From assembly GCF_000337135.1 (NCBI RefSeq), contig NZ_AOIN01000098.1:32588-77241 (forward strand): a DNA stretch of 44,654 nt. The letters run 5' to 3'. Position numbers and translations under genes: made by a program. Positions 32,636 to 41,261 of this stretch are shown piece by piece. Within the stretch, counting starts at the first letter, position 1. Each line of letters opens with the position of its first letter. The notes beneath the pieces were generated by a model. It was not told where the DNA came from. It was given only the letters and a program-made list of their open reading frames with translations, and made no database searches. Source of the stretch: Natrialba chahannaoensis JCM 10990 (GTDB taxonomy: Archaea > Halobacteriota > Halobacteria > Halobacteriales > Natrialbaceae).

Positions 32636-33646
32636 GTGTTCGGCGTTCTCACCTTGCTTGGACTTGCCGTCGTCGCCACGGCCGTCGTCTGGCAGGGCAG
32701 TATCTGGCTCGAGTCGTCTACCGACCAGCTCGCGGTCGGCTACGGCGTCCCACCCATCGTACAGGGCGCGATCATCGCCGCCGCCGGCTCGAGTATGCCC
32801 GAATTGATGAGTGTCATTCTCGCGACGCTCGTCCACGGCGAGTTCGAACTTGGTGTCGGGGCAATCGTCGGCTCAGCGGTGTTCAACCTGCTCGTCATCC
32901 CTGGTCTCGCCGCGCTTGCCGGTCCCAAAGAGATGCCGACCAACCGCGACCTCGTCTACAAGGAGTCGCTGTTCTACATGCTCGCCGTCGCGGTCCTGCT
33001 GCTGACGTTCTCGCTCGCCGTGATCTACTACCCACTCGAAGGTACAGGACTGCAAGGCGAGGTCACTCGCGCGCTGGCGCTGTTCCCGCTTTCGCTGTAC
33101 GCGCTGTACGTCTTCACGCAGTATCTGGACGCGACGGAAGATGAGCAACAACCCGACGCGAGTGTCGACCGGGCCAGAGCGTGGCGCTGGTTCGGCCTTG
33201 GCCTGGTGGTCATCATCGTCGGCGTCGAAGGACTCGTTCGTGCGGCGATCGGACTCGGCGATGCCTTCGGAACTCCGGCGTTCCTCTGGGGGATGACCGT
33301 CGTTGCGGCTGGTTCGAGCGTTCCCGACGCGTTCGTCAGCATCGTCGCCGCACGCTCGGGTCGCGCCTCGGTCAGCTTGGCGAACGTGCTCGGAAGCAAC
33401 ATCTTCGACCTGCTGGTGGCAGTTCCGATTGGCGTCCTCCTTGCCGGCGCGCTCGCGGTCACGTTCGCACACATCGTCCCGATGATGGCGTTTCTCGTGC
33501 TCGCAACCGTGGTCTTCTTCGCAATTTCCCGGACCGGTATGCTACTCTCCGAGCGAGAGGCCTGGCTCCTGCTCGGCTTCTACGGTCTGTTCGTGAGCTG
33601 GCTGGTACTCGAGAGCATCGGGGTGGTGAACGTGGTGCCGACGTGA
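32636..33646 (+). CDS. CaCA-family sodium/calcium antiporter
   Basis: The 336-residue product has ten predicted membrane helices and the two internal alpha-repeats of the Ca2+/cation antiporter superfamily: GAIIAAAGSSMPELMSVILAT at about 44-64 and WGMTVVAAGSSVPDAFVSIVAA at about 220-241. The GSSxPE and GSSxPD ion-binding motifs are complete. An acidic linker (DATEDEQQPDASVDRARA) separates the halves. It is YrbG-like, exchanging Ca2+ or another divalent cation for Na+. The start is GTG at 32636. The direction of transport cannot be read from sequence. Confidence 0.9.
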   Translation: MFGVLTLLGLAVVATAVVWQGSIWLESSTDQLAVGYGVPPIVQGAIIAAAGSSMPELMSVILATLVHGEFELGVGAIVGSAVFNLLVIPGLAALAGPKEMPTNRDLVYKESLFYMLAVAVLLLTFSLAVIYYPLEGTGLQGEVTRALALFPLSLYALYVFTQYLDATEDEQQPDASVDRARAWRWFGLGLVVIIVGVEGLVRAAIGLGDAFGTPAFLWGMTVVAAGSSVPDAFVSIVAARSGRASVSLANVLGSNIFDLLVAVPIGVLLAGALAVTFAHIVPMMAFLVLATVVFFAISRTGMLLSEREAWLLLGFYGLFVSWLVLESIGVVNVVPT

Positions 33647-33754
33647 GGTGAGGCGAGTCACCGGGGAGCTGCGATCCGGATGAAACGAAACGCGAAGGAG
33701 GTTGCAGCGTCAGGCTGGCCGCTCTTGCTGGTTGCAGTGGTCTGTCAGGGTACG

Positions 33755-33859
33755 ATGCCGGTCTGTACGCAGTGTGATAATCCCGTCTCGATCGATTTCG
33801 TGCAGGCACATGGTGACGGTGAAACCGTCAACTGGTGTCCGCCTTGTCGTGACGAGTGA
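33755..33859 (+). CDS. Very small zinc-knuckle protein
   Basis: A 34-residue frame reads MPVCTQCDNPVSIDFVQAHG then GETVNWCPPCRDE. Two CxxC pairs 24 residues apart suggest one zinc ribbon, in the style of the DUF7563-like micro-proteins of haloarchaea. An in-frame ATG at 33680 would add 25 residues including a short hydrophobic run (WPLLLVAVVC), so a 59-residue form is possible. I favour the short one because family members begin MPxC. It stands between the antiporter and the convergent secD. Confidence 0.6.
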   Translation: MPVCTQCDNPVSIDFVQAHGDGETVNWCPPCRDE

Positions 33860-33930
33860 GACGTTCGAGAACGCGTGTATCAATCAGGAAGCGAGAATCG
33901 AGATTGAACCGTTTGGGTGTATGACCCCTG

Positions 33931-35580
33931 TTATTTGTCCGTCAGGAGCCGCTGCAGGATGTTCCCGTATGCGGGTCGGGTGACGAGCACACCGATCAGG
34001 ACACCAAGGATCGTGATGATCGCGAAGCCACGGAGGTCGCCAAGACTCATCACGGCGAGTGGCGACATCGCGATGATCGTCGTCGCGGCGGCGGCCCCGA
34101 TGACCCAGAACGCCTTGCGGAAGCGCGACTCGAAGACCCGCTGGGAACTCACCTCGCCGTCGTCCATCACCTCGTCGGCGATGATGACGAGGTCGTCCAC
34201 CCCCGTCCCGACGACCGCGATGAATCCGGCGACGTGCGAGAGGTCGAGTGGCATCCGGATCAGCGCGGCGAAGCCGAGCAGGATGAGTACCTCGGACATC
34301 GCGGTGAGGACCATCGGCGCGGCGACGCGCGGGTTCCGGTAGCGCAGGAAGACCATGCCGCTGACGGTCAGCACTGAGAGAATCCCGATCAGCAGTGAGT
34401 AGATTTTGAACTGGTCTGCGAGCGCCGGCTCGACGCTGAACGTCTGCTGGCGGTCGAAGTCGAGCGGCGCGGTCAGTGCGCCGGATTCCAGATTGACAGC
34501 GAGCTGGTGGGCGTCCTGCTGGGTAGGCGTGATCATATCAAACGTCGGATCGTTCGCCCACTCACCGGATGCCATACTGTTTCCGAGATTGTCACCCATA
34601 CTGTGCGCGTCGACGACCTCACCGTCGACGACCGTAAGGAGACACCACTGTGGCTGGTCGTGATCGAAGTTGAACTCGCCGGCCACGAGGTCTTGAATGC
34701 CACACTGCTGCACCCCTTCTGAGGTGAAGCCGTACTCGTTCATCGCGGCCTGATACTCGGTGGCCGCGCTGTTCCCGTCAGCATCCTCCGTGTTATCGAC
34801 GTTGACAGGGACGTAGTTGTAGCCGTGCTCGTCGTTGTAGGAGGCGACACCGATCCTGCTGAAGTCGTCCTCGCCGTGCAGGACGGTCTGGTTGGTCTGG
34901 TTACCGTCCTCGTCTGGGTAGTAGGCGACGACCTGCACGTCACCGCGGTCGGCGAGCAGTTCGCGCAGTTCCTCCGGACTCATGCCGGGAACCTCGGTCA
35001 CGATGTAGTAACTTCCCTCGACGGTGGCTTCCTGGTATACCTGTCCGCCGGAGAGACCCGCCTCGTTGACGCGCAACTCGATCGTCCGCATCATCTGGTC
35101 CCGGGTTTCCTGCGTGACGCCGTTCTCGACATCACCTTCGCTCACTTCGGAGTCGTACTCCGCGACCACGGCTGCGAAGTCGGCTGCGTTGACGTCGTCG
35201 GTGAATACCTCGGCCGTGTAGCGGTCGTCACTCTCGTGATAGCGAACCGTCGCATCGGCCGTCTCGAGATCGAGTTCGGTGTACAGCGAGGACTCTAACT
35301 CGGAGTGTTGTTCCGGTTCGAGGTCGATGGTGTCGATCATCATCCCCGTCGGAGGAGCACTCACGCGTGTGCCGCCGTCGAGTCCGATGCCGTACTCGAT
35401 ATTCGACATCCCTTCATCAACGGTCTGGTTCTCCTCGTCTTCCTCGAGGTCACCGGCGAGGGAGTCGTCTGCCATAATGCCGCCGGGGATGAACAGCGCA
35501 ACGAGCGCAAAGGCAATGAAACTGACGAGCAGGAGGATCCGCCAGTATTCCTTGACGAATCCGACCGGACTTGCGCTCAT
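33931..35580 (-). CDS. secD: Protein-export subunit SecD
   Basis: The 549-residue product has one N-terminal membrane helix (about 14-36), a large extracellular P1 domain (about 60-385) with GIGLDGGTRVSAPP near its start, and five C-terminal helices. The conserved membrane motifs include VSGMVFLRYRNPRVAAPMVL, VAGFIAVVGTGVDDLVIIAD and LGVLIGVLVTRPAYGNIL. SecD and SecF promote export after SecYEG without SecA in archaea. ATG 35580 overlaps the TGA of secF (ATGA), with GGGGTG as ribosome-binding site. The order secF-secD is the usual archaeal one, opposite to bacteria. The lumen domain is acidic, as expected outside a halophile. Confidence 0.94.
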   Translation of the reverse strand: MSASPVGFVKEYWRILLLVSFIAFALVALFIPGGIMADDSLAGDLEEDEENQTVDEGMSNIEYGIGLDGGTRVSAPPTGMMIDTIDLEPEQHSELESSLYTELDLETADATVRYHESDDRYTAEVFTDDVNAADFAAVVAEYDSEVSEGDVENGVTQETRDQMMRTIELRVNEAGLSGGQVYQEATVEGSYYIVTEVPGMSPEELRELLADRGDVQVVAYYPDEDGNQTNQTVLHGEDDFSRIGVASYNDEHGYNYVPVNVDNTEDADGNSAATEYQAAMNEYGFTSEGVQQCGIQDLVAGEFNFDHDQPQWCLLTVVDGEVVDAHSMGDNLGNSMASGEWANDPTFDMITPTQQDAHQLAVNLESGALTAPLDFDRQQTFSVEPALADQFKIYSLLIGILSVLTVSGMVFLRYRNPRVAAPMVLTAMSEVLILLGFAALIRMPLDLSHVAGFIAVVGTGVDDLVIIADEVMDDGEVSSQRVFESRFRKAFWVIGAAAATTIIAMSPLAVMSLGDLRGFAIITILGVLIGVLVTRPAYGNILQRLLTDK

Positions 35581-36473
35581 GATCGCACCCCGTGGAACTT
35601 GTACCACCGAAGGAGACTGAGGTTTAGCAGGTACGTGTTCATAAGGTCTGCTGCGAGGCCGACAAAGAGGATGATCCCGATCGACGCGAGCAGTTCAACA
35701 CCGAACAGCGAGGCAGCGATCCCCATGACGAGCATCGCAGCCATCGACGTGACGGTCATCGTGACACCCGTCCGCGTCGCACGGTGGGTGCTCTCGTAGA
35801 AGTCACCGCCGCGCCTGAGGATGTGGGTGTTCAACAGGATGTCCGAGTCCACAGAGTATCCGATCAGCATCAGGAGAGCGGCAACCGTCCCGAGCGAGAG
35901 CGGAATGTCCGCAATCGACATGAATGCGAGCGGGATCATGAGGTCCGAGAACGCCGAGGCAACGATCGCAATCGACGGCACGAACGTTCGGAAGAGCAAG
36001 AACGCGAGCACGCTCATGCCGGCGAATGCGACGCCAAGGCCAAGCAGCGCGGTCTGCTGAGTCTGTGCTGCGAAACTTGGCGATGCCGTCGACTCCTGCT
36101 GGACGATTTCGTTATCGCCGTCCTGTGTGAGTTCCGTCTCGGCTTGACTACTCAACTCCTGAATCGCGTCCTGGTCCTCGATACCAGCGAATTGAACGGT
36201 GTACTGGTTCTCAACGCCAGGTGCCTGAATTCCCTGCACAGAGTCCGGTTCGACGCTAAACGCCTCCTCGATTTCCGCCTGCGAAGACGTCGTCTGGACC
36301 GTCAGCTCTGCACCGCCTGCGAAGTCCATCCCGAGCGGGACCGGCGTGCCGGTCACGAGAAACGAACCGCTCAGAATGAGCAACGCGACGGCAAGGACTG
36401 CGAGTGGCACCGCCGCAAGTTGGCGGTTCGTGTACCGGGTGTACGATATATCCGGTACGTCGAAATACCCCAT
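35577..36473 (-). CDS. secF: Protein-export subunit SecF
   Basis: The 298-residue product has an N-terminal helix (PLAVLAVALLILSGSFLV), the signature GMDFAGGAELTVQTTS, an extracellular loop, then five helices with LLGLGVAFAGMSVLAFLLF, GYSVDSDILLNTHILR and SLFGVELLASIGIILFVGLAADLMNTYLLN. The D-S-D-I-L motif corresponds to the proton-path region of the RND family. ATG 36473 fits the family start, MGYFDVPDISYTRYTNRQL. A frame to 36569 adds residues without similarity. It is the first gene of the secFD operon. Confidence 0.94.
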   Translation of the reverse strand: MGYFDVPDISYTRYTNRQLAAVPLAVLAVALLILSGSFLVTGTPVPLGMDFAGGAELTVQTTSSQAEIEEAFSVEPDSVQGIQAPGVENQYTVQFAGIEDQDAIQELSSQAETELTQDGDNEIVQQESTASPSFAAQTQQTALLGLGVAFAGMSVLAFLLFRTFVPSIAIVASAFSDLMIPLAFMSIADIPLSLGTVAALLMLIGYSVDSDILLNTHILRRGGDFYESTHRATRTGVTMTVTSMAAMLVMGIAASLFGVELLASIGIILFVGLAADLMNTYLLNLSLLRWYKFHGVRS

Positions 36474-36590
36474 ATATCGGACTACTAGCAAGCGATTGAA
36501 GTAAGCCTTCTCAATTTCCACTGTCGGTTTCGAAGAACGATCACCTGAAACCACAGCACGCTCAAGCACCTCGAGACCGTATCAGCGTCT

Positions 36591-36956
36591 ATGACGACAC
36601 ACACAGAGACGGACCGTTCCGACAGTCGCGATCGAACCGGACGCGACCCTGCGACACGCGTCGTCATCTCCTATCCAGAGGATCTCTCAGATTGGGGTCG
36701 GTTCCAGGTCGAAAAGTCGTCGTTCCGTGCGTTCCTCCGGAAAACCCGCGACCACGCCCGCAAAGGGGACGAATGGGAGGAATTCGTCGGCGTCGGTTGC
36801 TGTGGGAACTCGCTGGACGTGCCGCTCCGTGTCGAACGGGTCGAGGGCGGCACAGAAATCGGCGAGCACACCGAAATCAGCTACACGGTTCGCGAGGCCT
36901 GTGGCATTCAGGGAAGCTGGCGCGTCCAGAGCAAAGGTGGGCCGAACCAGGCCTGA
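36591..36956 (+). CDS. Conserved haloarchaeal protein, unknown function
   Basis: The 121-residue product has an acidic/basic N-terminal head and a conserved core: ATRVVISYPEDLSDWGRFQV, FLRKTRDHARKGDEWEEFVG, VGCCGNSLDVPLRVE, then EISYTVREACGIQGSW. Three cysteines (two adjacent, one near the end) might bind a metal. I recognise it only as a common haloarchaeal hypothetical. It is divergent from secF with 117 bp between start codons. It faces the DUF5812-like gene at its 3' end. Confidence 0.72.
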   Translation: MTTHTETDRSDSRDRTGRDPATRVVISYPEDLSDWGRFQVEKSSFRAFLRKTRDHARKGDEWEEFVGVGCCGNSLDVPLRVERVEGGTEIGEHTEISYTVREACGIQGSWRVQSKGGPNQA

Positions 36957-36978
36957 TCTCGCAGGCCAATCACTCCAC

Positions 36979-37491
36979 TCAATCCGGAAGATACCGCACA
37001 CTCAGCACGCCATCGTCGATCGCGTCGAGCCCCGTCGTCCGGCGGACCTCCACTCGAACTGCATTGAGTCGCGCCGCACGCGCGATCGTCTCCTCGTCCT
37101 CGAGTACGTCCTGTGCTGCGGCCTCGACTTCCTCGGCCGGAACGCGGAAAACGTGGATCTCGCCCGTCCCCGCGCGCTCTTCCTGAATCAGGTCGCCAGT
37201 CTCGGCGTCGGCCGCCAGCTCGGCTTCGTGCTGGGTCGGTGAGAGATCACTGTCGACGAGTTCGACACGCCGGCGCTCGGCCACCTCGATCACCTGCCAG
37301 GTGACTTCGAGTGGCGGCTCCGGCGCGACGGTCGCCTCGAGTACGTCGTTCGCGTCGAGGCCGGGATTCGAGCCGAGGGTGTGTATCTGTGCGGTATCCA
37401 CATCGCGAACGACCGCTGACTCGTCCTCGGCGTGCGTGACAACGAAGGTCCCAGTTTTCTCGTTCTCGGACCCGGTTTCAGTCTCAGTCAT
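36979..37491 (-). CDS. DUF5812-family haloarchaeal protein
   Basis: The 170-residue product reads TGTFVVTHAEDESAVVRDV, then IHTLGSNPGLDANDVLEATV, LEVTWQVIEVAERRRVELVD, GEIHVFRVPAEEVEAAAQDV and a closing DDGVLSVRYLPD. This matches the DUF5812 family, restricted to haloarchaea and of unknown function. The fold is likely all-beta at the N-terminus with a helical middle. ATG 37491 is the family start; the long upstream frame is antisense to pgi's promoter. It is divergent from pgi. Confidence 0.85.
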   Translation of the reverse strand: MTETETGSENEKTGTFVVTHAEDESAVVRDVDTAQIHTLGSNPGLDANDVLEATVAPEPPLEVTWQVIEVAERRRVELVDSDLSPTQHEAELAADAETGDLIQEERAGTGEIHVFRVPAEEVEAAAQDVLEDEETIARAARLNAVRVEVRRTTGLDAIDDGVLSVRYLPD

Positions 37492-37637
37492 AGACGACCG
37501 TACGCGCGAGACCATTTTCGGGGTTTCGGCTTCCGACCGTCGGACCGAGTCCTTGACCACAACCGATTCACCACAGTACCCCACGAAACCGACCCGATGA
37601 CGGAACGCCTTTACACCCGGCGGTTGCCCTCTCGGGC

Positions 37638-38945
37638 ATGAACGTCGACATCGGAAACGCACTCGCCAGCGTCGCCTCACCGGGCATCTCTCGGGATGCA
37701 CTCGAGTCCCTCGATGACCAGGTGGCGGTCGCACACGAGCGCATCGAGGCTGGCATGGACGCCGGCGAGCACGGCTACGAAGCGCTCAATCTGCCGGAGC
37801 GGACGGATACCGACGAAATTCGGCTCGCCGCCGACCGCGTTGCTGGGCCCGAGACAAGCGCTATCGTCACCGTCGGTATCGGCGGCAGCGCGCTCGGGGC
37901 GGCGACGATCACCGACGCACTGAACGGGGAGGACGACCCAGAGGCGATCTATCTCGACAACGTCGATCCCGAGTGGCTCACGAGTGAACTTGCACGACTC
38001 GACCTCGAGACGACCGTTGTAAACGTCGTCTCGCGCTCTGGGACGACTGCGGAGACGCTCGCAAACTTCCTCATCGTTCGCGACGCCTTCGAAGCCGCTA
38101 GCGTCGACTGGACCGAACGAACCATCGTCACGACCGGCGAGTCGGGGCCGCTCCGCGAACTCGCAGACCGCCATGACCTGCCATCCCTCAAAGTCCCTGA
38201 CGGCGTTCCGGGACGGTTCTCTGCGCTCTCGGCGGTCGGCATGGTCGCTGCCGCCGTCTGCGGTCACGATCTGGATGCCCTTCTTGAGGGCGCGACTGCA
38301 GAGGCCGAGACGCTGACCGGCTCGCTGTTCGAGTGCCCCGCCTACGCCTACGGTGCAATGGCCTACGCACTCGACACGCGCGGTGCCGGCATCAACGCGA
38401 TGATGCCCTACGCGGAGGCACTCGAGACGTACGCCGAGTGGTTCGCCCAGCTCTGGGCGGAGAGTCTGGGGAAGGATGATCTGGGCCAGACGCCAGTGCG
38501 TGCGCTCGGAGCGACGGACCAGCACTCACAACTCCAGCTCTACCGAGCGGGGCCTCGGGACAAGCTCGTTACCTTCGTCTCGGTCGAGGATGGAGCGGAC
38601 CTGGAAATTCCGGAAACCGACGTCGACGACCTTGCGTACCTCGGTGATGCGACGCTCGGTGAGTTACTCGACGCCGAGTTCGAGGCGACGGAGGCGAGCC
38701 TCGCCGCAGCAGGTCGACCCAACGTCCGCGTCGAAATCGAACGCGTCGACGAGTTCGAACTCGGCGGTCTGTTGTACGGAATGGAGGCCGCATGCGTGCT
38801 CGCAGGCGAACTCTACGGTGTGAATACGTTCGAGCAGCCGGCGGTCGAATGGGCAAAGAAGGCGACGCGCGGGCTGCTCGGCGGCGGTACGTTCGAAGAG
38901 GCCGAGGCAGTTGCCGAGAAAACCGAACTGCGCGTCGAGCGCTGA
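37638..38945 (+). CDS. pgi: Glucose-6-phosphate isomerase
   Basis: The 435-residue product interconverts glucose- and fructose-6-phosphate in sugar metabolism and gluconeogenesis. It has the SIS-fold marks of the classical PGI family: IVTVGIGGSALGAATITDAL at about 74-93, VVNVVSRSGTTAETLANFLI, the catalytic region LGATDQHSQLQLYRAGPRDK, and the C-terminal lysine region FEQPAVEWAKKATRGLLGGG. It is shorter than bacterial enzymes (about 550 residues), as usual in archaea and some bacteria. The start ATG 37638 is directly preceded by a GC-rich leader. Confidence 0.94.
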   Translation: MNVDIGNALASVASPGISRDALESLDDQVAVAHERIEAGMDAGEHGYEALNLPERTDTDEIRLAADRVAGPETSAIVTVGIGGSALGAATITDALNGEDDPEAIYLDNVDPEWLTSELARLDLETTVVNVVSRSGTTAETLANFLIVRDAFEAASVDWTERTIVTTGESGPLRELADRHDLPSLKVPDGVPGRFSALSAVGMVAAAVCGHDLDALLEGATAEAETLTGSLFECPAYAYGAMAYALDTRGAGINAMMPYAEALETYAEWFAQLWAESLGKDDLGQTPVRALGATDQHSQLQLYRAGPRDKLVTFVSVEDGADLEIPETDVDDLAYLGDATLGELLDAEFEATEASLAAAGRPNVRVEIERVDEFELGGLLYGMEAACVLAGELYGVNTFEQPAVEWAKKATRGLLGGGTFEEAEAVAEKTELRVER

Positions 38946-39037
38946 AGAGCGCGGGTCTCGCCTTTGCGTCGTGCCAACGTCCATACGTCGGGTTCCGGAT
39001 GCGGTGCCCATATGAGTACTCACACGAACCAACGAAT

Positions 39038-40156
39038 ATGACCGAAACTGCATGGACCGAATCCGGGTCGGCCGCGACCGACGCCGTCCCGGGCATCGGA
39101 ACCGGCCTCTCGGCGGTGATGGCGGCCACTGTACTTGTCCCCGCCAGCCGAGGGATCACCGAACCCGCAGTCATCGCGGCAGCCGTCTTCGCCGTCGTCG
39201 CTGTCGGTGCCTTCCTCGCGAGTCGCTACGGGAGTGGACGACATCGGATCGCCGCTGGCATAGCAACCGCCGCCAGCGGTGGCGTCCTCCTCTGTACTGC
39301 CTACGCACTGAACCAGGGGCTCACCGCCTCGACCGAGTTACCTGGGCTCTCGACGTCAATCTCACTCCTCATGGCCGGCTTCCTCATTGCCAGCCTCACA
39401 GTCGGCGTCGGCGTCGCTGACGCCCTCAGAATAAGCGTTTCAGGGCTCAAGGACCGAAGTTCTCAGATGGTCGTACTAACCCTCCTCGGGGTTACCGGGC
39501 TCTTCGCCGCCGAACTCGCCGGCCTCTTTCTCGCACTTCCAGTGATGGAGGTCGCCGGCGACCTCTCGACCACCGGCTTCCTCGTCATCGCCCAGCTCGG
39601 CATGGCGCTTGGAACTGCAATCATCGCCGGCATCTACCTCTCCGCCACCGACCGGGGACTCGAGTTCCTCGACCTGCGCGTCCCGTCGAAGCGGGACGTG
39701 ATCTGGACGGTGGGCGGACTCGTCGTCCTCTTCGGTGCGCTGATGACTATTTCACTGGTCTTTCAGACGGCCGGCGTCGAGAGTGCAGAGCACGGGACAA
39801 CCGAACAGGCGGCGGAGAATCCCGAAATTCTGCTCGTGTTGATTCCGGCGTCGCTGCTCGTGATCGGGCCGTTCGAGGAGTTGCTGTACCGGAACGTCAT
39901 CCAGAAGGCACTGTACGACACCTTCTCTCGCGTCGGTGCGATCGTCGCCGGGAGCGTCATCTTCGCCGGCGTCCACGTTCTCGCTTACGCGACCGCTGGC
40001 CCGGGCGCGGTCATCGCAAGTCTCGGTGTCATCTTTGGCCTCTCGCTCGTGCTCGGCACGCTCTACGAGCGAACCGACAACCTACTCGTGCCGTCGGTCG
40101 TCCACGGTGTGTACAACGCGATTCTCTTCGCGAACCTCTATCTGGTCTACGGCTGA
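39038..40156 (+). CDS. CPBP-family intramembrane metalloprotease
   Basis: The 372-residue product has about nine to ten membrane helices. The CPBP/Abi protease motifs lie in the C-terminal third: EExxxR in IGPFEELLYRNVIQKALYD, the histidine in SVIFAGVHVLAYAT, and HxxxN in VVHGVYNAILFANLY. Related proteins include Rce1-type proteases and bacteriocin-immunity proteins; the substrate here is unknown. The N-terminal helices form an extra module of about 200 residues. ATG 39038 is chosen because the longer frame begins inside pgi. The gap to pgi is 92 bp on the same strand. Confidence 0.9.
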   Translation: MTETAWTESGSAATDAVPGIGTGLSAVMAATVLVPASRGITEPAVIAAAVFAVVAVGAFLASRYGSGRHRIAAGIATAASGGVLLCTAYALNQGLTASTELPGLSTSISLLMAGFLIASLTVGVGVADALRISVSGLKDRSSQMVVLTLLGVTGLFAAELAGLFLALPVMEVAGDLSTTGFLVIAQLGMALGTAIIAGIYLSATDRGLEFLDLRVPSKRDVIWTVGGLVVLFGALMTISLVFQTAGVESAEHGTTEQAAENPEILLVLIPASLLVIGPFEELLYRNVIQKALYDTFSRVGAIVAGSVIFAGVHVLAYATAGPGAVIASLGVIFGLSLVLGTLYERTDNLLVPSVVHGVYNAILFANLYLVYG

Positions 40157-40380
40157 GCCGCCAGCAGGCGGGCACGTCACTTCTACGCGGTTTCGTTCGG
40201 TACCATCGCTCAACAGCGAAGAGCGGCGACAAGCAGCCGCAAGAAGCGGAGTGATAATGAGTCATCGCCAGTACTCGAGTACCCCACGAAGTTGCCACTC
40301 GACGGGCAAACGAGGTGCGGGACGACGGGCTAGCGGGATGGTGAGAAACCGTCGTGTCACTAACCGATGAGACGACGATA

Positions 40381-40839
40381 CTACGACGGATTCTTGCGCG
40401 CGAGCCCGGAGCCACAGATCGGACAGCGCTCCTTTTCCTCGTCGAACTCGCGGCCACAGCCCTGACACTGGTAGTGCCAGTGGCGCTGTTCGTCGATGCC
40501 CTCGCGGGCGATCACTTCGACGGCGACGTTGAGCTTCTCTGCGACGTTTTGCATCGCGTAGTCGTCGGTGACGAGCGTGGCGTCGAGTTCGAAACTCGCG
40601 GCGACGAGCCTGATGTCCGTATCGGAGAGCACGCCGAGATCACCGGACTCTTTTGCTGCCCGGCGGACCTTTTCGGTCGTATCGTCGTTGGGAATGTGAA
40701 TGTGCATTCCCGATCCCTCCATCGCGTCGTAGCGATAGGCGCTCTCGTCCTCGAGTTCGTCGCGGACGAGGGGGATGGTTGCAGTCTGTTCTGTCGTGTG
40801 GAAGTCGTGGATAAAAGCCGAGGAGTCGAGAACGTACAT
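40381..40839 (-). CDS. nob1: NOB1-type endonuclease (PIN domain plus zinc ribbon)
   Basis: The 152-residue product begins MYVLDSSAFIHDFHTTEQ, with PIN acidic residue D4. Further acidic residues lie in LVRDELEDES, and then in VLSDTDIRLVAASFELDATLVTDD. The C-terminal zinc ribbon is CQGCGREFDEEKERCPICGSGL at about 125-146. NOB1 trims the 3' end of the 16S rRNA precursor in archaea. The ATG is 4 nt after the stop of the PRC-barrel gene, so both form an operon. It is convergent with the CPBP gene. Confidence 0.92.
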   Translation of the reverse strand: MYVLDSSAFIHDFHTTEQTATIPLVRDELEDESAYRYDAMEGSGMHIHIPNDDTTEKVRRAAKESGDLGVLSDTDIRLVAASFELDATLVTDDYAMQNVAEKLNVAVEVIAREGIDEQRHWHYQCQGCGREFDEEKERCPICGSGLARKNPS

Positions 40840-40843
40840 GCCC

Positions 40844-41089
40844 TTAGCGCTGAACGACGATGTAGTCTTTCACCGCTTGAACGCGGCTGACGGAGACGAG
40901 AAACCGGCCGGCGTCGTCGACGTTGAAGTCGACGGCCCGCTCTGGCAGTTCGTCGTCGGGTTCGATAACAAGGTCGTGGAGTTGCCCCGACTTGAGGTCC
41001 ATTGTGATGTTGTACAGCAGGCCCAGCTCGGTGCCGTCCGATCCCATAACGGACTTGCCCGAGAGATTTTCAGCGAGTATCTCACTCAT
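40844..41089 (-). CDS. PRC-barrel domain protein
   Basis: The 81-residue product is a stand-alone PRC-barrel: EILAENLSGKSVMGSDGTEL, LGLLYNITMDLKSGQLHDLVIEPDDELP and AVDFNVDDAGRFLVSVSRVQAV. PRC-barrel proteins act in RNA maturation (RimM-like) and in photosynthesis; archaeal copies bind rRNA or partner with other proteins. It is first in an operon with NOB1, fitting a role in small-subunit maturation. A TATA-like TTTTTAATA lies about 24-32 nt upstream of the ATG, giving a leaderless transcript. Confidence 0.88.
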   Translation of the reverse strand: MSEILAENLSGKSVMGSDGTELGLLYNITMDLKSGQLHDLVIEPDDELPERAVDFNVDDAGRFLVSVSRVQAVKDYIVVQR

Positions 41090-41112
41090 GCATACTCGTA
41101 TTTACTAATCGG

Positions 41113-41121
41113 TATTAAAAA
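41113..41121 (-). promoter_or_regulatory. TATA box of the PRC-barrel/NOB1 operon
   Basis: On the minus strand TTTTTAATA ends 24 nt before the PRC-barrel ATG. The distance predicts a leaderless message. Confidence 0.6.
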
Positions 41122-41261
41122 CCTCGGGCTCAGAAAGGGGTGGTATCCGATAACCGGTCGTATTTTGCGACTGATCGGGATGAATCGGCTTCCAGAGCGT
41201 GACGATGGGTTTAACTACTGCCCGGCAGACCTCTAGACAAGACCTTCTCTGGTGGTTCATC

